Positions 26,643 through 36,211 of a stretch of DNA of 64,000 nucleotides are shown here, piece after piece. The DNA is taken from positions 958,117 to 1,022,116 of the forward strand of contig NZ_BSOG01000001.1 in NCBI RefSeq assembly GCF_030160395.1, given 5' to 3'. Position 1 is the first letter of the stretch; the number at the start of each line of letters is the position of its first letter. The notes beneath the pieces are model-generated. The model ran no database searches, was not told where the DNA came from, and saw nothing but the letters and a program-made list of their open reading frames with translations. The stretch is from Chitinimonas prasina (GTDB taxonomy: Bacteria > Pseudomonadota > Gammaproteobacteria > Burkholderiales > Chitinimonadaceae). A program made the position numbers and the translations under genes.

Positions 26643-27301
26643 TGGACTTCAATTTCTCCGCCATTGTCGATTCCAAGGACTTCCTCTGGGAAGGGCTGAA
26701 GTACTCTGCATCGCTGACCCTGTTCGCCACCTTTTTCGGCATCGTGTTTGGCACCCTGCTGGCCATGGCCCGCCTGTCCAGCATCAAACCGCTCAATCTG
26801 GCGGCGTCGGCCTATGTCAACCTGTTCCGCTCGGTGCCGCTGCTGTTGGTGATCTTCTGGTTCTACATCCTGGTGCCGCTGATCAGCGGGGTACAGGTGG
26901 GGGCAGACAAATCGGCCTACATCACCTTTGCCATCTTCGAAGCGGCCTATTTCTGCGAGATCATCCGGGCTGGTATCCAGTCCATCTCACGCGGACAGGT
27001 ATCGGCAGGCCAGGCCATGGGTTTCACCTATGCCCAGAACATGCGCTACGTGATCCTGCCGCAGGCCTTCCGCAACGTGGTGCCGCTACTGCTGACCCAA
27101 ACCATCATCCTGTTCCAGGATACCTCGCTGGTCTACGTGGTAGGCGCCACCGACCTGCTGGGCGCCGCCAGCAAGGTTGCCAACCGCGACTACATACCCG
27201 TAGAGATGTATGTCACCGTCGCCGTCATCTATTTCACCATCAGCTTTGTGCTGTCGCGCCTGGTCAAGCGCCTGCATACCGCGATCGCAGTGATACGCTA
27301 A
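26642..27301 (+). CDS. gltK: Glutamate/aspartate ABC transporter permease
   Basis: The product has 219 residues with about five membrane helices and an EAA-like loop ([20 protein letters not shown]). It is the second permease of the glt system and pairs with GltJ. The start overlaps the gltJ stop by one base, indicating translational coupling. gltL follows after 19 bases. Confidence 0.92.
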   Translation: MDFNFSAIVDSKDFLWEGLKYSASLTLFATFFGIVFGTLLAMARLSSIKPLNLAASAYVNLFRSVPLLLVIFWFYILVPLISGVQVGADKSAYITFAIFEAAYFCEIIRAGIQSISRGQVSAGQAMGFTYAQNMRYVILPQAFRNVVPLLLTQTIILFQDTSLVYVVGATDLLGAASKVANRDYIPVEMYVTVAVIYFTISFVLSRLVKRLHTAIAVIR

Positions 27302-27320
27302 GGCATTGAGGACTCATACC

Positions 27321-28049
27321 ATGATTTCCATCAAGAACGTTTCCAAGTGGTACGGCAACTTCCAGGTGCTGACCGATTGCACCACCGAGGTCAAAAAGGG
27401 CGAGGTCGTGGTGGTTTGCGGCCCCTCCGGCTCGGGCAAATCCACCCTGATCAAGACGGTGAACGCGCTGGAACCCTTCCAGAAGGGTGACATCGTGGTC
27501 GACGGCATCTCCATTGCCGACCCCAAGACCAATCTGCCCAAGCTGCGCTCGCGGGTGGGCATGGTGTTCCAGCATTTCGAGCTATTTCCGCACCTCACCA
27601 TCACCGACAACCTGGCCATCGCCCAGCAAAAGGTGCTGGGCCGTAGCCGCGATGAGGCACGGGCCAAGGGCGCCAAGCTGCTGGAGCGCGTAGGTTTGTC
27701 GGCGCATGCCGCCAAGTTCCCCGGCCAGCTTTCGGGTGGCCAGCAACAGCGCGTCGCCATCGCCCGCGCCCTGGCCATGGACCCCATCGTCATGCTGTTC
27801 GACGAACCCACCTCGGCTCTGGACCCGGAAATGGTCAACGAGGTATTGGACGTGATGGTGCAACTGGCCCACGAGGGCATGACCATGATGTGCGTCACCC
27901 ATGAGATGGGCTTTGCCCGCAAGGTGGCCAACCGGGTGATCTTCATGGACAAGGGCAAGATAGAGGAAGACTGCTCCAAGGAAGACTTTTTCGGCAGCCC
28001 CCGTGGCGAGCGGGCGCAGCTGTTCCTGTCCAAGATTCTGCAACACTGA
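27321..28049 (+). CDS. gltL: Glutamate/aspartate ABC transporter ATPase
   Basis: The product has 242 residues. Walker A (GPSGSGKST), Q-loop, the [15 protein letters not shown] signature, Walker B ([12 protein letters not shown]) and the switch His (CVTHEMGF) are all present. It is the cytoplasmic ATPase that powers GltJK. A GAGGA lies before the ATG at 27321; an in-frame ATG five codons earlier is poorly placed. It ends the operon before a strong hairpin. Confidence 0.94.
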   Translation: MISIKNVSKWYGNFQVLTDCTTEVKKGEVVVVCGPSGSGKSTLIKTVNALEPFQKGDIVVDGISIADPKTNLPKLRSRVGMVFQHFELFPHLTITDNLAIAQQKVLGRSRDEARAKGAKLLERVGLSAHAAKFPGQLSGGQQQRVAIARALAMDPIVMLFDEPTSALDPEMVNEVLDVMVQLAHEGMTMMCVTHEMGFARKVANRVIFMDKGKIEEDCSKEDFFGSPRGERAQLFLSKILQH

Positions 28050-28105
28050 GCGAGCAGCCGCCCTCTCGTTTACAGCGGGAAGGCCGTCGAGCAACAGGCC
28101 CAAGT

Positions 28106-28136
28106 AACAGGCCCGAATTGGTGATTCGGGCCTGTT
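28106..28136. terminator. Terminator of the glt operon
   Basis: A 13-bp perfect stem (aacaggcccgaat / attcgggcctgtt) with a five-base loop lies between gltL and the convergent gene. The AA/TT ends of the stem make it usable from both sides. Confidence 0.8.
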
Positions 28137-28168
28137 GCATTAACGCGCTATGGCATCCATACCCCGCC

Positions 28169-28951
28169 TCAATACTTGACTGCCCCCTGGTAGGGCGCCA
28201 GCAGGCCTTGCATGGACTTGTTGCGTATCAGCCGCTGTATGCCGGCATCCAGCGCCTTGCGCAGTGGCACGGCTTGCTTGATGCGGCGGCTGACCAGGAA
28301 GTGCAATCCTACTGGTGCCTCTTCCGGCACCGGCCTGATCTGCAGGCTGCCATCCGTCAGCATGTCCTTCAGATGGGTGTCAACCAGGTGCAAGGCAGCG
28401 ATCACCTCGCGCTTGTCCAGAAACAGATCACAATGGCCGGCATGCAGCTTGGCAATCAACTGCGGATAGTTGGCCGCTCCCACATCCACCTTGGCATTGT
28501 CCAGGCCATAGCTCTCGAAGGTGTGCCCCATCAGGCCGCAGACCCTGTAGCGATGCAAGTCATCCAGCAGCCTGATCGGCAATCCGTTGGCGAAGTAACG
28601 GTTGCTGTAGAGATAGACACTGTTTAGCTGCACATAGGGTTCGGTCACCAGAAAAGGCGCAGGATCGACCTGGGCCGTGGCGACATTCAGCGCCAGCGCA
28701 TAGCGCCCCGATTGCACCAGGGCCAGGCATCGCCGCCAGGGCAGCATCTCCACCTGGGCGGCAGGCAGGCCTGCCTCCAGCAGCAGGCGGGCCAGCAAGT
28801 CCACAGTCATGCCTATGGTGCGGTTATGCTGGCTATAGGTAAACGGAGGGAGTTGGGCATCGGCCGCACAGGCCAACAGCGGCGCGGGTGCTGCCATGAC
28901 AGGCGCTGCCAACAGCAGCAAGGCAGTGAACAGGGATAGCAGACGCAACAT
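28169..28951 (-). CDS. Stand-alone amino-acid-type periplasmic binding protein
   Basis: The product has 260 residues with a signal peptide (about 1-22, ending VMAAP). It follows the type II periplasmic binding protein plan: a TYSQHNRTIGMTVDLLARLL segment near the start and a GHCDLFLDKREV hinge. No transporter genes are on its strand. It is a member of the orphan binding-protein group common in Chitinimonas-like genomes, whose ligands are unknown. The ATG at 28951 starts the signal peptide; the longer frame has no better site. Confidence 0.75.
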   Translation of the reverse strand: MLRLLSLFTALLLLAAPVMAAPAPLLACAADAQLPPFTYSQHNRTIGMTVDLLARLLLEAGLPAAQVEMLPWRRCLALVQSGRYALALNVATAQVDPAPFLVTEPYVQLNSVYLYSNRYFANGLPIRLLDDLHRYRVCGLMGHTFESYGLDNAKVDVGAANYPQLIAKLHAGHCDLFLDKREVIAALHLVDTHLKDMLTDGSLQIRPVPEEAPVGLHFLVSRRIKQAVPLRKALDAGIQRLIRNKSMQGLLAPYQGAVKY

Positions 28952-29047
28952 GGCAAGACCCGGTGAGGCGCTAGTTCGGTATAGCACCCCGCGCCCTTCA
29001 CCGCCCTGTAAAGACAAGCGCCCGGGCTGGCCGGGCGCTGGCGGCGA

Positions 29048-29869
29048 TCAGTCGCGGAAGGTCGGTTTTTCCTTCATCACATGTGCCATGGCTGCAGCCT
29101 CCAAGTCACGCGAGATCAGCATGGCTGCATTCCAGGTCGCCACATAGCGCAGGCCTTCGGCCACCGTATGGTCGCGCGCATAGTTCAGGTTGTCCTTGAT
29201 GCCGCGCGTGGTCAGCGGCGCCTTGGCGGCGATCGATTCGGCCACCGTCATCACCTCCATCAGCAGACTGGCCCGGTCGGCCAGACAGTTGCTGACCAGC
29301 CCCATCCTGGCAGCGTCCTTGCCGCTGACCTCACGTGCGGTGAATGCCAGCTCGCGGGTACGGCCATCGCCTATGATCTTGGGCAGGCGCTGCAACACCC
29401 CCACATCGGCCACGATGCCCAGGTCCACCTCTTTCAGGCAGAAGCGGGCATCCGCCGAACAGTAGCGCAGATCGCAGGCGGCGATCAGATCCAGCCCGCC
29501 CCCCACACAACTGCCGTGGACAGCGGCAATAACCGGCTTGCTGCATTGCTCTATGGCGGTCAGGCAATCCTGCAGGTCCAGGATAAAGCGCCGCAGCTTC
29601 TCTGCCTGCCGGCCCTGGCAATCGTCCTGTATGCGCCCCTGCACCGCCATCAGCATGCCCAGGTCTATGCCCGAGCAAAAGTTGGCACCGTTGCCCGATA
29701 GCACAGCCACCCGTGCAGCCGGCTCGCCATCGAGCCAGCGCATGGCATCGCGCAGCTCGCGCCACATGGGCTCGTTCATGGCATTGGCCCGATCAGGTCG
29801 GTTCAACGTGATCTGGGCTACATGGTTTTCCAGGGTAAGGGACAGGGTGGTATAGGTAGGCAGGCTCAT
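29048..29869 (-). CDS. Enoyl-CoA hydratase/isomerase, dienoyl-CoA isomerase-like
   Basis: The product has 273 residues of the crotonase fold. The oxyanion-hole segments (ANFCSGIDL and HGSCVGGGLDL) are intact. The stretch LKEVDLGIVADVGVLQRLP matches the ECH1 group, with a Glu and an Asp eight residues apart at the positions known to be catalytic in delta3,5-delta2,4-dienoyl-CoA isomerase. It probably isomerises dienoyl-CoA during breakdown of unsaturated fatty acids. The next genes on the strand upstream encode a DUF4442 hotdog protein and a TetR regulator, suggesting an acyl-CoA metabolic cluster. Confidence 0.85.
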   Translation of the reverse strand: MSLPTYTTLSLTLENHVAQITLNRPDRANAMNEPMWRELRDAMRWLDGEPAARVAVLSGNGANFCSGIDLGMLMAVQGRIQDDCQGRQAEKLRRFILDLQDCLTAIEQCSKPVIAAVHGSCVGGGLDLIAACDLRYCSADARFCLKEVDLGIVADVGVLQRLPKIIGDGRTRELAFTAREVSGKDAARMGLVSNCLADRASLLMEVMTVAESIAAKAPLTTRGIKDNLNYARDHTVAEGLRYVATWNAAMLISRDLEAAAMAHVMKEKPTFRD

Positions 29870-29971
29870 GGGTGTACGGGTAGTCGCAAGCAGATACTTA
29901 CAGGATAGTCAGTTCCTGCCGCACAACATGGTTGCGGCAGGATTATTTCATTGCACTCAAGCGACGGGCGC

Positions 29972-30472
29972 TCAGTTGCGCTTCTTCGGTATCCAGGCCC
30001 AGACCATTTCGCAGATGATGGGTTCATTGCCCGATTCATCGGTCACCGTCACCGGCACCAGTACATCGCCCTTCTCCAGCGTGCGGACGCTGTTGATCTG
30101 CTCGGCCGTCAGGGCGGCCACAGCCTTGAGGTCGCCCTGGGCGCGCTTCTTGTACTCCACCTTCATGGACTTGAGCAGGGGCAGCTTGTCGTCCGGCAGG
30201 TTCATGCCCACGGCAAAGCCGGTGGCCGTCTCCGCCAGCAGCGCCATGGCAGCGGCGTGCACGCCCTTGATGTGGTTCTGGTTCTTGCTGACATTGCGGA
30301 TATGGCAGATCACCCGTGCGGTGCTGACTTCCTCGAAGTCGATACCGGCAGTACCGGCAAACTTCACATAGCGACCGAAAGCCTTGGAGCGCGCCCAGCG
30401 GCGCAAGGGGCCGGGGACCTTCTCGAACTTGGCGACGATACGGCTGAAGGCATTGCTGAAGGTCTGTTCCAT
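29972..30472 (-). CDS. DUF4442 hotdog-fold protein (probable thioesterase-like)
   Basis: The product has 166 residues. Features are a helical N-terminus followed by FRKYVKF-like and NHIKGVHAAAMALLAETATG segments that match the DUF4442 hotdog proteins related to PaaI thioesterases. AAGGAA lies before the ATG at 30472. It is in the same orientation as the enoyl-CoA isomerase gene. Thioester hydrolysis is the family expectation, not something shown here. Confidence 0.8.
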   Translation of the reverse strand: MEQTFSNAFSRIVAKFEKVPGPLRRWARSKAFGRYVKFAGTAGIDFEEVSTARVICHIRNVSKNQNHIKGVHAAAMALLAETATGFAVGMNLPDDKLPLLKSMKVEYKKRAQGDLKAVAALTAEQINSVRTLEKGDVLVPVTVTDESGNEPIICEMVWAWIPKKRN

Positions 30473-30543
30473 CGTGTTTCCTTGGTGTGTCCCGTTATAG
30501 CCAGTGGCCGTTGTGCTCGAACGATACTGCGCGGGCACCGCTT

Positions 30544-31107
30544 TCAGCGGGCACCCAGGTCCAGCCTGAGCTGCTTCTTGACCGCATCCATCCAGGTCGG
30601 ATCAAAGCGGGCAAGCTGCAAGGCGCCTTGCAAGGTAGCCAGCAGGGTGGCCGCCTTGTCCTCGCAACTGCCGGCGAACTGAAAGTACCCGCCTGCTATG
30701 CCCTCGCGCAGCACCCCCAGGCACCATTGGTACAGCTCCTGCATAAAGGCGCGGGCTTCCTCACGCACCGGCTCTGGCAGGGTAGCCCACTCAGCAGCCA
30801 ACATGCCGGTGGGGCAAAGCCGCTCGCTGTCGGCATAATCCATGGTCAGCAGGTCTACATACCATTCCAGTTTCTGCCAGGCATCCTGGGTGGTGATGGC
30901 ATGGTGCTCTGCCGTGCGCCGTATCCGCCGCCGATAGCGGCCTACCAGCGCCAGGCCAAGATCGGTCTTGGTCGGGTAGTGGTAGTGGATAGCCGCATTC
31001 TTCAACCCCAAAGGCTGCGCCAGATGATGGTAGCTGAAGCCATTGAAGCCCCTCTCCAGCCAAAGCGCCTCCGCCAGATCGAGTATGCGTTTCGCGGTAT
31101 CGTTCAT
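30544..31107 (-). CDS. TetR/AcrR family transcriptional regulator
   Basis: The product has 187 residues. The N-terminal helix-turn-helix (about 8-55, GFNGFSYHHLAQPLGLKNAA, HYHYPTKTDL) is clear and the C-terminal half is a helical ligand domain. The ATG at 31107 fits the usual TetR length; a longer frame crosses the operator-like palindrome. It is transcribed ahead of the DUF4442 and enoyl-CoA isomerase genes and may regulate itself and them. Confidence 0.88.
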   Translation of the reverse strand: MNDTAKRILDLAEALWLERGFNGFSYHHLAQPLGLKNAAIHYHYPTKTDLGLALVGRYRRRIRRTAEHHAITTQDAWQKLEWYVDLLTMDYADSERLCPTGMLAAEWATLPEPVREEARAFMQELYQWCLGVLREGIAGGYFQFAGSCEDKAATLLATLQGALQLARFDPTWMDAVKKQLRLDLGAR

Positions 31108-31124
31108 GTGGCGCTCACTGTAAC

Positions 31125-31138
31125 CAAGCAAGTGCTTG
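31125..31138. promoter_or_regulatory. Palindromic operator candidate for the TetR regulator
   Basis: CAAGCA and TGCTTG form a perfect 6-bp inverted repeat around AG, 17 bases before the regulator's start codon. Palindromes of the form AAGCAnnTGCTT are common TetR operators, and the position suits autorepression. Confidence 0.5.
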
Positions 31139-31226
31139 AAAGGCAACTAATCCTTAAGATATGGCCGGGGCTGACGGCACCCCTGCGACACGACCGCGTC
31201 GGCCGCCCTCGCCGCCCCCCGCTACC

Positions 31227-32147
31227 CTATAGCAGGCTGATACCCGGCAGGCTGCTGGCACAGGTAGCCCTGACAGTATCGACAAAGTCCTCGACATAGG
31301 CGAGGCCAGCGCGGCTGGGCGGCACGGCCGCGTACAGCTCGCCAAACAAGCCCTGCTCTCCTATGGGCCTTGCTGTCACGTAGCGCCGCTCCAGATACGG
31401 CGCCACCGCCCACTCCGGTAGTGCTGCCACACCGCGCCGGCTGGCCACCAACTGCAATATGGCCACCGTCAGTTCACTACTGCGGCGGCGCGGCTGCACA
31501 CCAGCCGGCCGCAATACCTGGCGTATCACATCCAGCATATCGTCCGGCACCGGGTAGGTGATCAGGGTTTCGTCGGCAAAATCCTCGGCCTGCAGGGCAG
31601 TACGCCCGGCCAGCTGATGGTCATTGGCCAGCAGGGCCACGATCTCGTAGCGGAACAGCGGGAAGTAATGCACCGGCTCAGCCTCATCGCGCTCCGACAC
31701 GATGCCCAGGTCGGCCTCGTTCTGATGGATCAGACCCACCGGATCGGCATGAAAGCCAGAAACGATATCCAGTTCCACCTCCGGCCAGCGGGGGCGGAAC
31801 TCGTCCATGGCCGGCATCAGCCAGTCAAAACAGGTATGGCATTCCACCGCAATACGCAGGCTGCCCGCCGCGCCATCGCGGATACGGCCGATATCACGCA
31901 AGGCGTCGCCCACCTGGGGCAGCACCTGGTCGGATAGCGCGAGCAGGCGCTGGCCGGCTGGCGTCAGCTTGAGCGGCTGGGACTTGCGCTCGAACAGGCT
32001 GAGCCCGAACTGGTCCTCTAGCTGCTTGAGCTGGTGCGACAGGGCCGACTGGGTCAGATTGAGCCGCTCGGCGGCGCGGGCCACCCCGCCGGTTTCCACC
32101 AGGGCGGCAATGGTACGGAGGTGGCGTAGTTCCAGTGCTGTGCTCAT
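31227..32147 (-). CDS. metR: LysR-family regulator MetR
   Basis: The product has 306 residues from the ATG at 32147. The winged-helix N-terminus (LRHLRTIAALVETGGVARAA then TQSALSHQLKQLE) and the substrate domain are close to E. coli MetR, including ERKSQPLKLTP, AVECHTCFDWLMPAM and the RRGVAALPEWAV segment. It activates metE in the presence of homocysteine. It is divergent from metE with 107 bases between the starts, the classical arrangement. A Met six codons upstream is possible but less similar to the family start. Confidence 0.92.
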   Translation of the reverse strand: MSTALELRHLRTIAALVETGGVARAAERLNLTQSALSHQLKQLEDQFGLSLFERKSQPLKLTPAGQRLLALSDQVLPQVGDALRDIGRIRDGAAGSLRIAVECHTCFDWLMPAMDEFRPRWPEVELDIVSGFHADPVGLIHQNEADLGIVSERDEAEPVHYFPLFRYEIVALLANDHQLAGRTALQAEDFADETLITYPVPDDMLDVIRQVLRPAGVQPRRRSSELTVAILQLVASRRGVAALPEWAVAPYLERRYVTARPIGEQGLFGELYAAVPPSRAGLAYVEDFVDTVRATCASSLPGISLL

Positions 32148-32254
32148 GAGTAATTTCGATAACAAACCGTAAAAAGATGCGTTTTGATCATAGACGGAGC
32201 ACGCGCATCATGCAAAGCGTTCATTGATGCATTACTCCATCGAAAGGATTACTC
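32148..32254. promoter_or_regulatory. metR-metE divergent control region
   Basis: This 107-base AT-richer spacer must contain both promoters and the MetR site. I find no exact TGAAnnnnnTTCA box. Imperfect inverted motifs such as CATCA...TGATG and ATGCA...TGCAT near 32206-32232 are the best candidates. AAAGGA before metE is its ribosome-binding site. Confidence 0.45.
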
Positions 32255-34597
32255 ATGTTAACCACCCATACCCTGGGCTTCCCCCGCATAGGCAGCCAAC
32301 GCGAGCTGAAGTTTGCCGTCGAGCAATTCTGGCGCGGTGAGCTGGACGAGGCCGGCCTCAATGCCACCGGCCGCGAACTGCGCCTGCGCCACTGGCAATG
32401 GCAGCACGCCGCCGGCTTGCGGTTTGTCGCTGTCGGGGATTTCTCCTATTACGACCAGATACTGGATACCACCGTACTGCTGGGCGCCATCCCCAAGCGC
32501 TTCGGCTTTGATGCAGCCCAGCTCAGCCGCAGCCAGTATTTTGAACTGGCGCGTGGCAATGCCGCCCAGCCGGCTTGCGAAATGACCAAGTGGTTTGACA
32601 CCAACTACCACTTCCTCAAGCCTGAGTTTGACCATGACACCCGTTTTGACGGCGGCCCGCAATGGCTGCTGGACGAGCTGCAGGAGGCGACCCAGGCCGG
32701 CTTCCAGGCCAAGGTGCAGTTGGTGGGCCCGCTGACCCTGCTCAAGCTGGCCAGGGTGCAGGGCATAGACGCGCTATCCCTGCTGCCGCGCCTGCTGCCT
32801 GCCTATGTACGCCTGCTCAGGCAGCTGGCAGCCGAAGGCTGCAACTGGGTGCAGCTGGACGAACCCATCCTGGGCCTGGATCTCGACAGCCACTGGCTGA
32901 ATGCCTACGCCCCGGTCTACCGCGAGCTGGCTGAAGCCCACCCCGGCATCCTCTTGACCACCTATTTCAGCGGTGTGGCCGAGCATGCCGAGCTGCTGAA
33001 AAGCCTGCCGGTAGCCGGCCTGCACCTGGACGCCGTGCGCGCCCCGCAACAGCTGGGCGCCTTTGGCGACTGGCACGCCGGCAAGGTGCTATCGGTCGGC
33101 ATCGTCGATGGCCGCAATGTCTGGAAGACCGATCTGGATGCCGCGCTGGACAAGCTCACCCCGCTCTACCACCGCCTGGGCGACAATCTCTGGATAGGCA
33201 GCAGCTGCTCCCTGCTGCACGTACCGGTCGACCTGGACCAGGAAACCCGCCTGGCCGAAGAGATCAAGGATGGCCTCAGCTTTGCCCGGCAGAAGCTGGC
33301 AGAGCTGGCCACCCTGTCACGCGCCCTGTGCCTGGGCCGCAGCGTCTGCTTCCAGGCGCTGGAGCAGAACCGGGCGGCACTGACACGCTACCGCACCCTG
33401 CCTGCCCGTAACGATGCCGCCGTCGCCCGCCGCCTGGCCAACCTGCCCGAGATCGAACGCGGGCTCAGCTATGGCGAGCGCGCCCTGCTGCAGCGCGAGC
33501 GGCTGAAGCTGCCACTGTTGCCCACCACCACCATAGGCTCCTTCCCCCAGACCAATGCCATACGCGCCCAGCGCGGTGCCTACAAACGCGGCGAGCTGAG
33601 CCAGGCCGATTACACCCGCGCCATGCAGGCCGAGATCGCCCACGCCGTCAGCCGCCAGGAGGCCCTGGGGCTGGATGTGCTGGTGCATGGCGAAGCCGAG
33701 CGCAGCGACATGGTCGATTACTTTGCCGAGCAGCTGGCCGGCGTGGCAGTCTGCCAGCACGGCTGGGTACAGAGCTACGGCTCGCGCTGCGTCAAGCCGC
33801 CCATGATCTGGGGCGACGTCAGTCGGCCGGTGGCCATGACGGTGGAGTGGACCCGCTATGCGCAGTCCCTGACCAGCCTGCCCATGAAGGGCATGCTGAC
33901 CGGCCCGGTCACCCTGGTGCAATGGGCTTTTGTGCGCGACGACAAGCCGCGCGCCGAAGTGGCCTACCAGATGGCCCTGGCCCTGCGCGATGAAGTGGCC
34001 GAGCTGGATGCCGCCGGTATCGCCGCCATCCAGATAGACGAGCCGGCTTTCCGTGAAGGCCTGCCGCTGAAGCGCGCCGACTGGCCGGCCTATCTGGACT
34101 GGGCTGTGACCGCCTTCAAGCTCAGCGCCGCTGGCAGCCGGCCAGAAACCCAGGTGCACACCCATATGTGCTATTCAGAGTTCGAGGACATCCTGCCTGC
34201 CATCGCCGCCATGGATGCCGACGTGATCACCATTGAGACCTCACGCTCCGCCATGACCCTGCTGGATGCCTTTGGCGACTTCCGCTACCCCAATGAAATC
34301 GGCCCCGGCGTCTACGATATCCACTCGCCACGGGTGCCACCCGTCACGGAAATGACCACCTTGTTGGAGAAGGCCCTCAAGGTGATTCCGGCAGAGCGGC
34401 TGTGGGTGAACCCGGATTGCGGCCTCAAGACCCGCGCCTGGCCAGAGACCGAAGCGGCGCTGATCAATATGCTGGCAGCCACTCGCCAGTTGCGCCAGCG
34501 CTTGGCCGCCGGTACGGCAGCGTCCCTCTCGGCAGCCAGCGTAGCCACGGCAGCGCATGTGCATGAGGGCGAATGCTGCGGCCCACGCGGCGAGTAA
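32255..34597 (+). CDS. metE: Cobalamin-independent methionine synthase MetE
   Basis: The product has 780 residues (E. coli 753) in two barrel domains. The zinc ligands are visible as His and Cys in HTHMCYSEF, the following Glu in VITIETSRS, and Cys in NPDCGLKTR. It transfers a methyl group from 5-methyltetrahydrofolate-triglutamate to homocysteine. The extra length is a C-terminal tail that ends in HEGECCGP, which could bind metal but is outside the catalytic core. It is controlled by the divergent MetR and ends directly against the convergent tfoX-like gene with no gap. Confidence 0.96.
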   Translation: MLTTHTLGFPRIGSQRELKFAVEQFWRGELDEAGLNATGRELRLRHWQWQHAAGLRFVAVGDFSYYDQILDTTVLLGAIPKRFGFDAAQLSRSQYFELARGNAAQPACEMTKWFDTNYHFLKPEFDHDTRFDGGPQWLLDELQEATQAGFQAKVQLVGPLTLLKLARVQGIDALSLLPRLLPAYVRLLRQLAAEGCNWVQLDEPILGLDLDSHWLNAYAPVYRELAEAHPGILLTTYFSGVAEHAELLKSLPVAGLHLDAVRAPQQLGAFGDWHAGKVLSVGIVDGRNVWKTDLDAALDKLTPLYHRLGDNLWIGSSCSLLHVPVDLDQETRLAEEIKDGLSFARQKLAELATLSRALCLGRSVCFQALEQNRAALTRYRTLPARNDAAVARRLANLPEIERGLSYGERALLQRERLKLPLLPTTTIGSFPQTNAIRAQRGAYKRGELSQADYTRAMQAEIAHAVSRQEALGLDVLVHGEAERSDMVDYFAEQLAGVAVCQHGWVQSYGSRCVKPPMIWGDVSRPVAMTVEWTRYAQSLTSLPMKGMLTGPVTLVQWAFVRDDKPRAEVAYQMALALRDEVAELDAAGIAAIQIDEPAFREGLPLKRADWPAYLDWAVTAFKLSAAGSRPETQVHTHMCYSEFEDILPAIAAMDADVITIETSRSAMTLLDAFGDFRYPNEIGPGVYDIHSPRVPPVTEMTTLLEKALKVIPAERLWVNPDCGLKTRAWPETEAALINMLAATRQLRQRLAAGTAASLSAASVATAAHVHEGECCGPRGE

Positions 34598-34963
34598 TCA
34601 GGCAGCAGGGGGTTTGCGGGCCTTGGGCACCTTGGCGGCCCTGGCCCGCAATGCCACCTCCAACGCGGCGCGCGCCCATTGCAGCAGCTCGCCGCGTTCC
34701 TCCAGCACCTCGTCAGGTATGCGGTAGTAGTTCATCTTCGACAGCTTGCCGTCCTTGCCGCTGTATTCAAACGGCCCACAAGCCTGTGCCGTGTAGCTGG
34801 GTATGGTCTGCGCATCGGCCTTCAGGTAAGGCACCTCGTCCACCACGATGGCAAAGATCAGGCCATCGCAATACACGCTCCAGCCACCAAACATGGCGCG
34901 GCTGCTCATATGTCCCATGGGCGACAGCTGCTCACACAGCCATTCGACAAACTCGCTACGCAT
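34598..34963 (-). CDS. TfoX/Sxy N-terminal domain protein
   Basis: The product has 121 residues. The TfoX N-terminal domain (RAMFGGWSVYCDGLIFAIV, YLKAD, NYYRIPDEVLE) covers most of it, with a basic Ala/Lys tail. The C-terminal TfoX domain of full-length competence regulators is missing, as in many short homologues of unknown function. The stop codon abuts the metE stop head-on, so the two transcripts must overlap. Confidence 0.85.
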   Translation of the reverse strand: MRSEFVEWLCEQLSPMGHMSSRAMFGGWSVYCDGLIFAIVVDEVPYLKADAQTIPSYTAQACGPFEYSGKDGKLSKMNYYRIPDEVLEERGELLQWARAALEVALRARAAKVPKARKPPAA

Positions 34964-35038
34964 CCAGATACCTTCTTTGGGTTTGGTCTACCGGACACCC
35001 GCTGGGCTGCTGGACGACAGCGAACCAACAGGTTCCCG

Positions 35039-35815
35039 TCAATCCCCAGCCGCCTTAGGCGGCCATGCCTCGGCAATACGCTGGTATTCGCCACTCTGCT
35101 GCAGCACCGCCATGCCCTGCTCGAACAACTTCAGATAGTGGACCGACTTGGGGTGGCGCTTGCTGAACACCGCATAGACCGGGAAGCGCTCGAACACGCC
35201 ATAGGGCACCACCTTGCCAGCCAGGCCATGACGGCTAATCAGATAGCGGCCTATCTTTTCATCCATCAAGGTCACATCCACCCGGCCCAGGGCGATATTA
35301 CGCAGGTTTACCGCATCGGAATCGGCTTCAACCTTGATGATGTCGCGATCATCGGCAATGGCAGCGGGGTACTCATATCCCTTGACCACGCCAAACTGGC
35401 GATGACGCAAATCCGCATGGTCCAGGCTGCCGCTGACCAGCCCCGGCCGCCCCCATAGCACGCCCCGGACTTCCAGCAGGGGCGGCCTGGGCCATAGATA
35501 GGTGGGCTCGCGGTCTGCCGTCTTGGCCATGTTCAAGGTCAGCACATACCTGCCCTGCTGGGTGAGCCGGATACAGCGCTGATAGCTACCGCTCTCGAAC
35601 AGGGCTGTCACCCCCTTGTGGGCAAAGGCCGCCCTGGCCAGCTCGACCGACATGCCTACCGAGGTGCCATCCCGCAGGGCGGAGTAGGGGTACCAGTCAT
35701 CTTCGGCGCAGATGGTCAGGCTCTCTGCCCAGGCGGGTACCGCCAGCACCCAGGCCAACACGCCCACGCACAGACGGGTGGCAAAGCCCTGCTTTAGCAA
35801 GTGGCATCGCACCAT
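35039..35815 (-). CDS. Stand-alone amino-acid-type periplasmic binding protein
   Basis: The product has 258 residues with a signal peptide ending AWA (about residue 29). SLTICAEDDWYPYS near the mature N-terminus and the RVDVTLMDEKIGRYL hinge are typical of the type II binding fold. No permease or ATPase is nearby. It resembles the binding protein at 28.2-29.0 kb in layout, and both belong to an orphan group. The ligand is unknown. Confidence 0.75.
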   Translation of the reverse strand: MVRCHLLKQGFATRLCVGVLAWVLAVPAWAESLTICAEDDWYPYSALRDGTSVGMSVELARAAFAHKGVTALFESGSYQRCIRLTQQGRYVLTLNMAKTADREPTYLWPRPPLLEVRGVLWGRPGLVSGSLDHADLRHRQFGVVKGYEYPAAIADDRDIIKVEADSDAVNLRNIALGRVDVTLMDEKIGRYLISRHGLAGKVVPYGVFERFPVYAVFSKRHPKSVHYLKLFEQGMAVLQQSGEYQRIAEAWPPKAAGD

Positions 35816-35910
35816 GGCAACCTCCTCCCCCTCAGCATAGGCGATGGCTACCCCTGTGCAGCCAAAACCGGCGCCTGGGCGCCGATTAGTTGCAGGGATG
35901 GGGTCGGTTC

Positions 35911-36030
35911 GGCGGGCGGGGCGGAGGGGTGGGGATCAATCAGGGGCGAGCCGCGGCTTGAGATGACTCATAGGGTGAGCCCCCGGGTCTCCCGGGTGCC
36001 TGCGCGTCAGGCCGCCTTACCTTGCCGTTT
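35911..36030. repeat. First copy of a 120-bp intergenic direct repeat
   Basis: Nearly the same sequence recurs at 36075-36193, roughly 85-90% identical by eye with one small indel. The unit contains a GCCTG/CAGGC hairpin and a CCCGGG-rich patch. It is GC-rich, non-coding, and lies between two minus-strand genes. Confidence 0.85.
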
Positions 36031-36074
36031 GCAATTTACCGTTAACGCCATCGAGCGTAGCGAGGTTCCCCGCC

Positions 36075-36193
36075 GGCGGGCGGGGCAGAGGGGTGGGGAT
36101 AAATCAGGGAGAGCCGCTGTTTGAGACGACTCAAAGGGTAAGCACCCGGGTTTCCCGAGTGCCTGCGCGTCAGGCCGCCTTGCCTTGCCGCTT
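36075..36193. repeat. Second copy of the 120-bp intergenic direct repeat
   Basis: Same orientation as the first copy, starting 164 bases later. The 44 bases between the copies are unrelated. The identical GCCTG-cgcgt-CAGGC hairpin is the best conserved part. Confidence 0.85.
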
Positions 36194-36211
36194 GGAGCCC
36201 ATAACAGGCTC

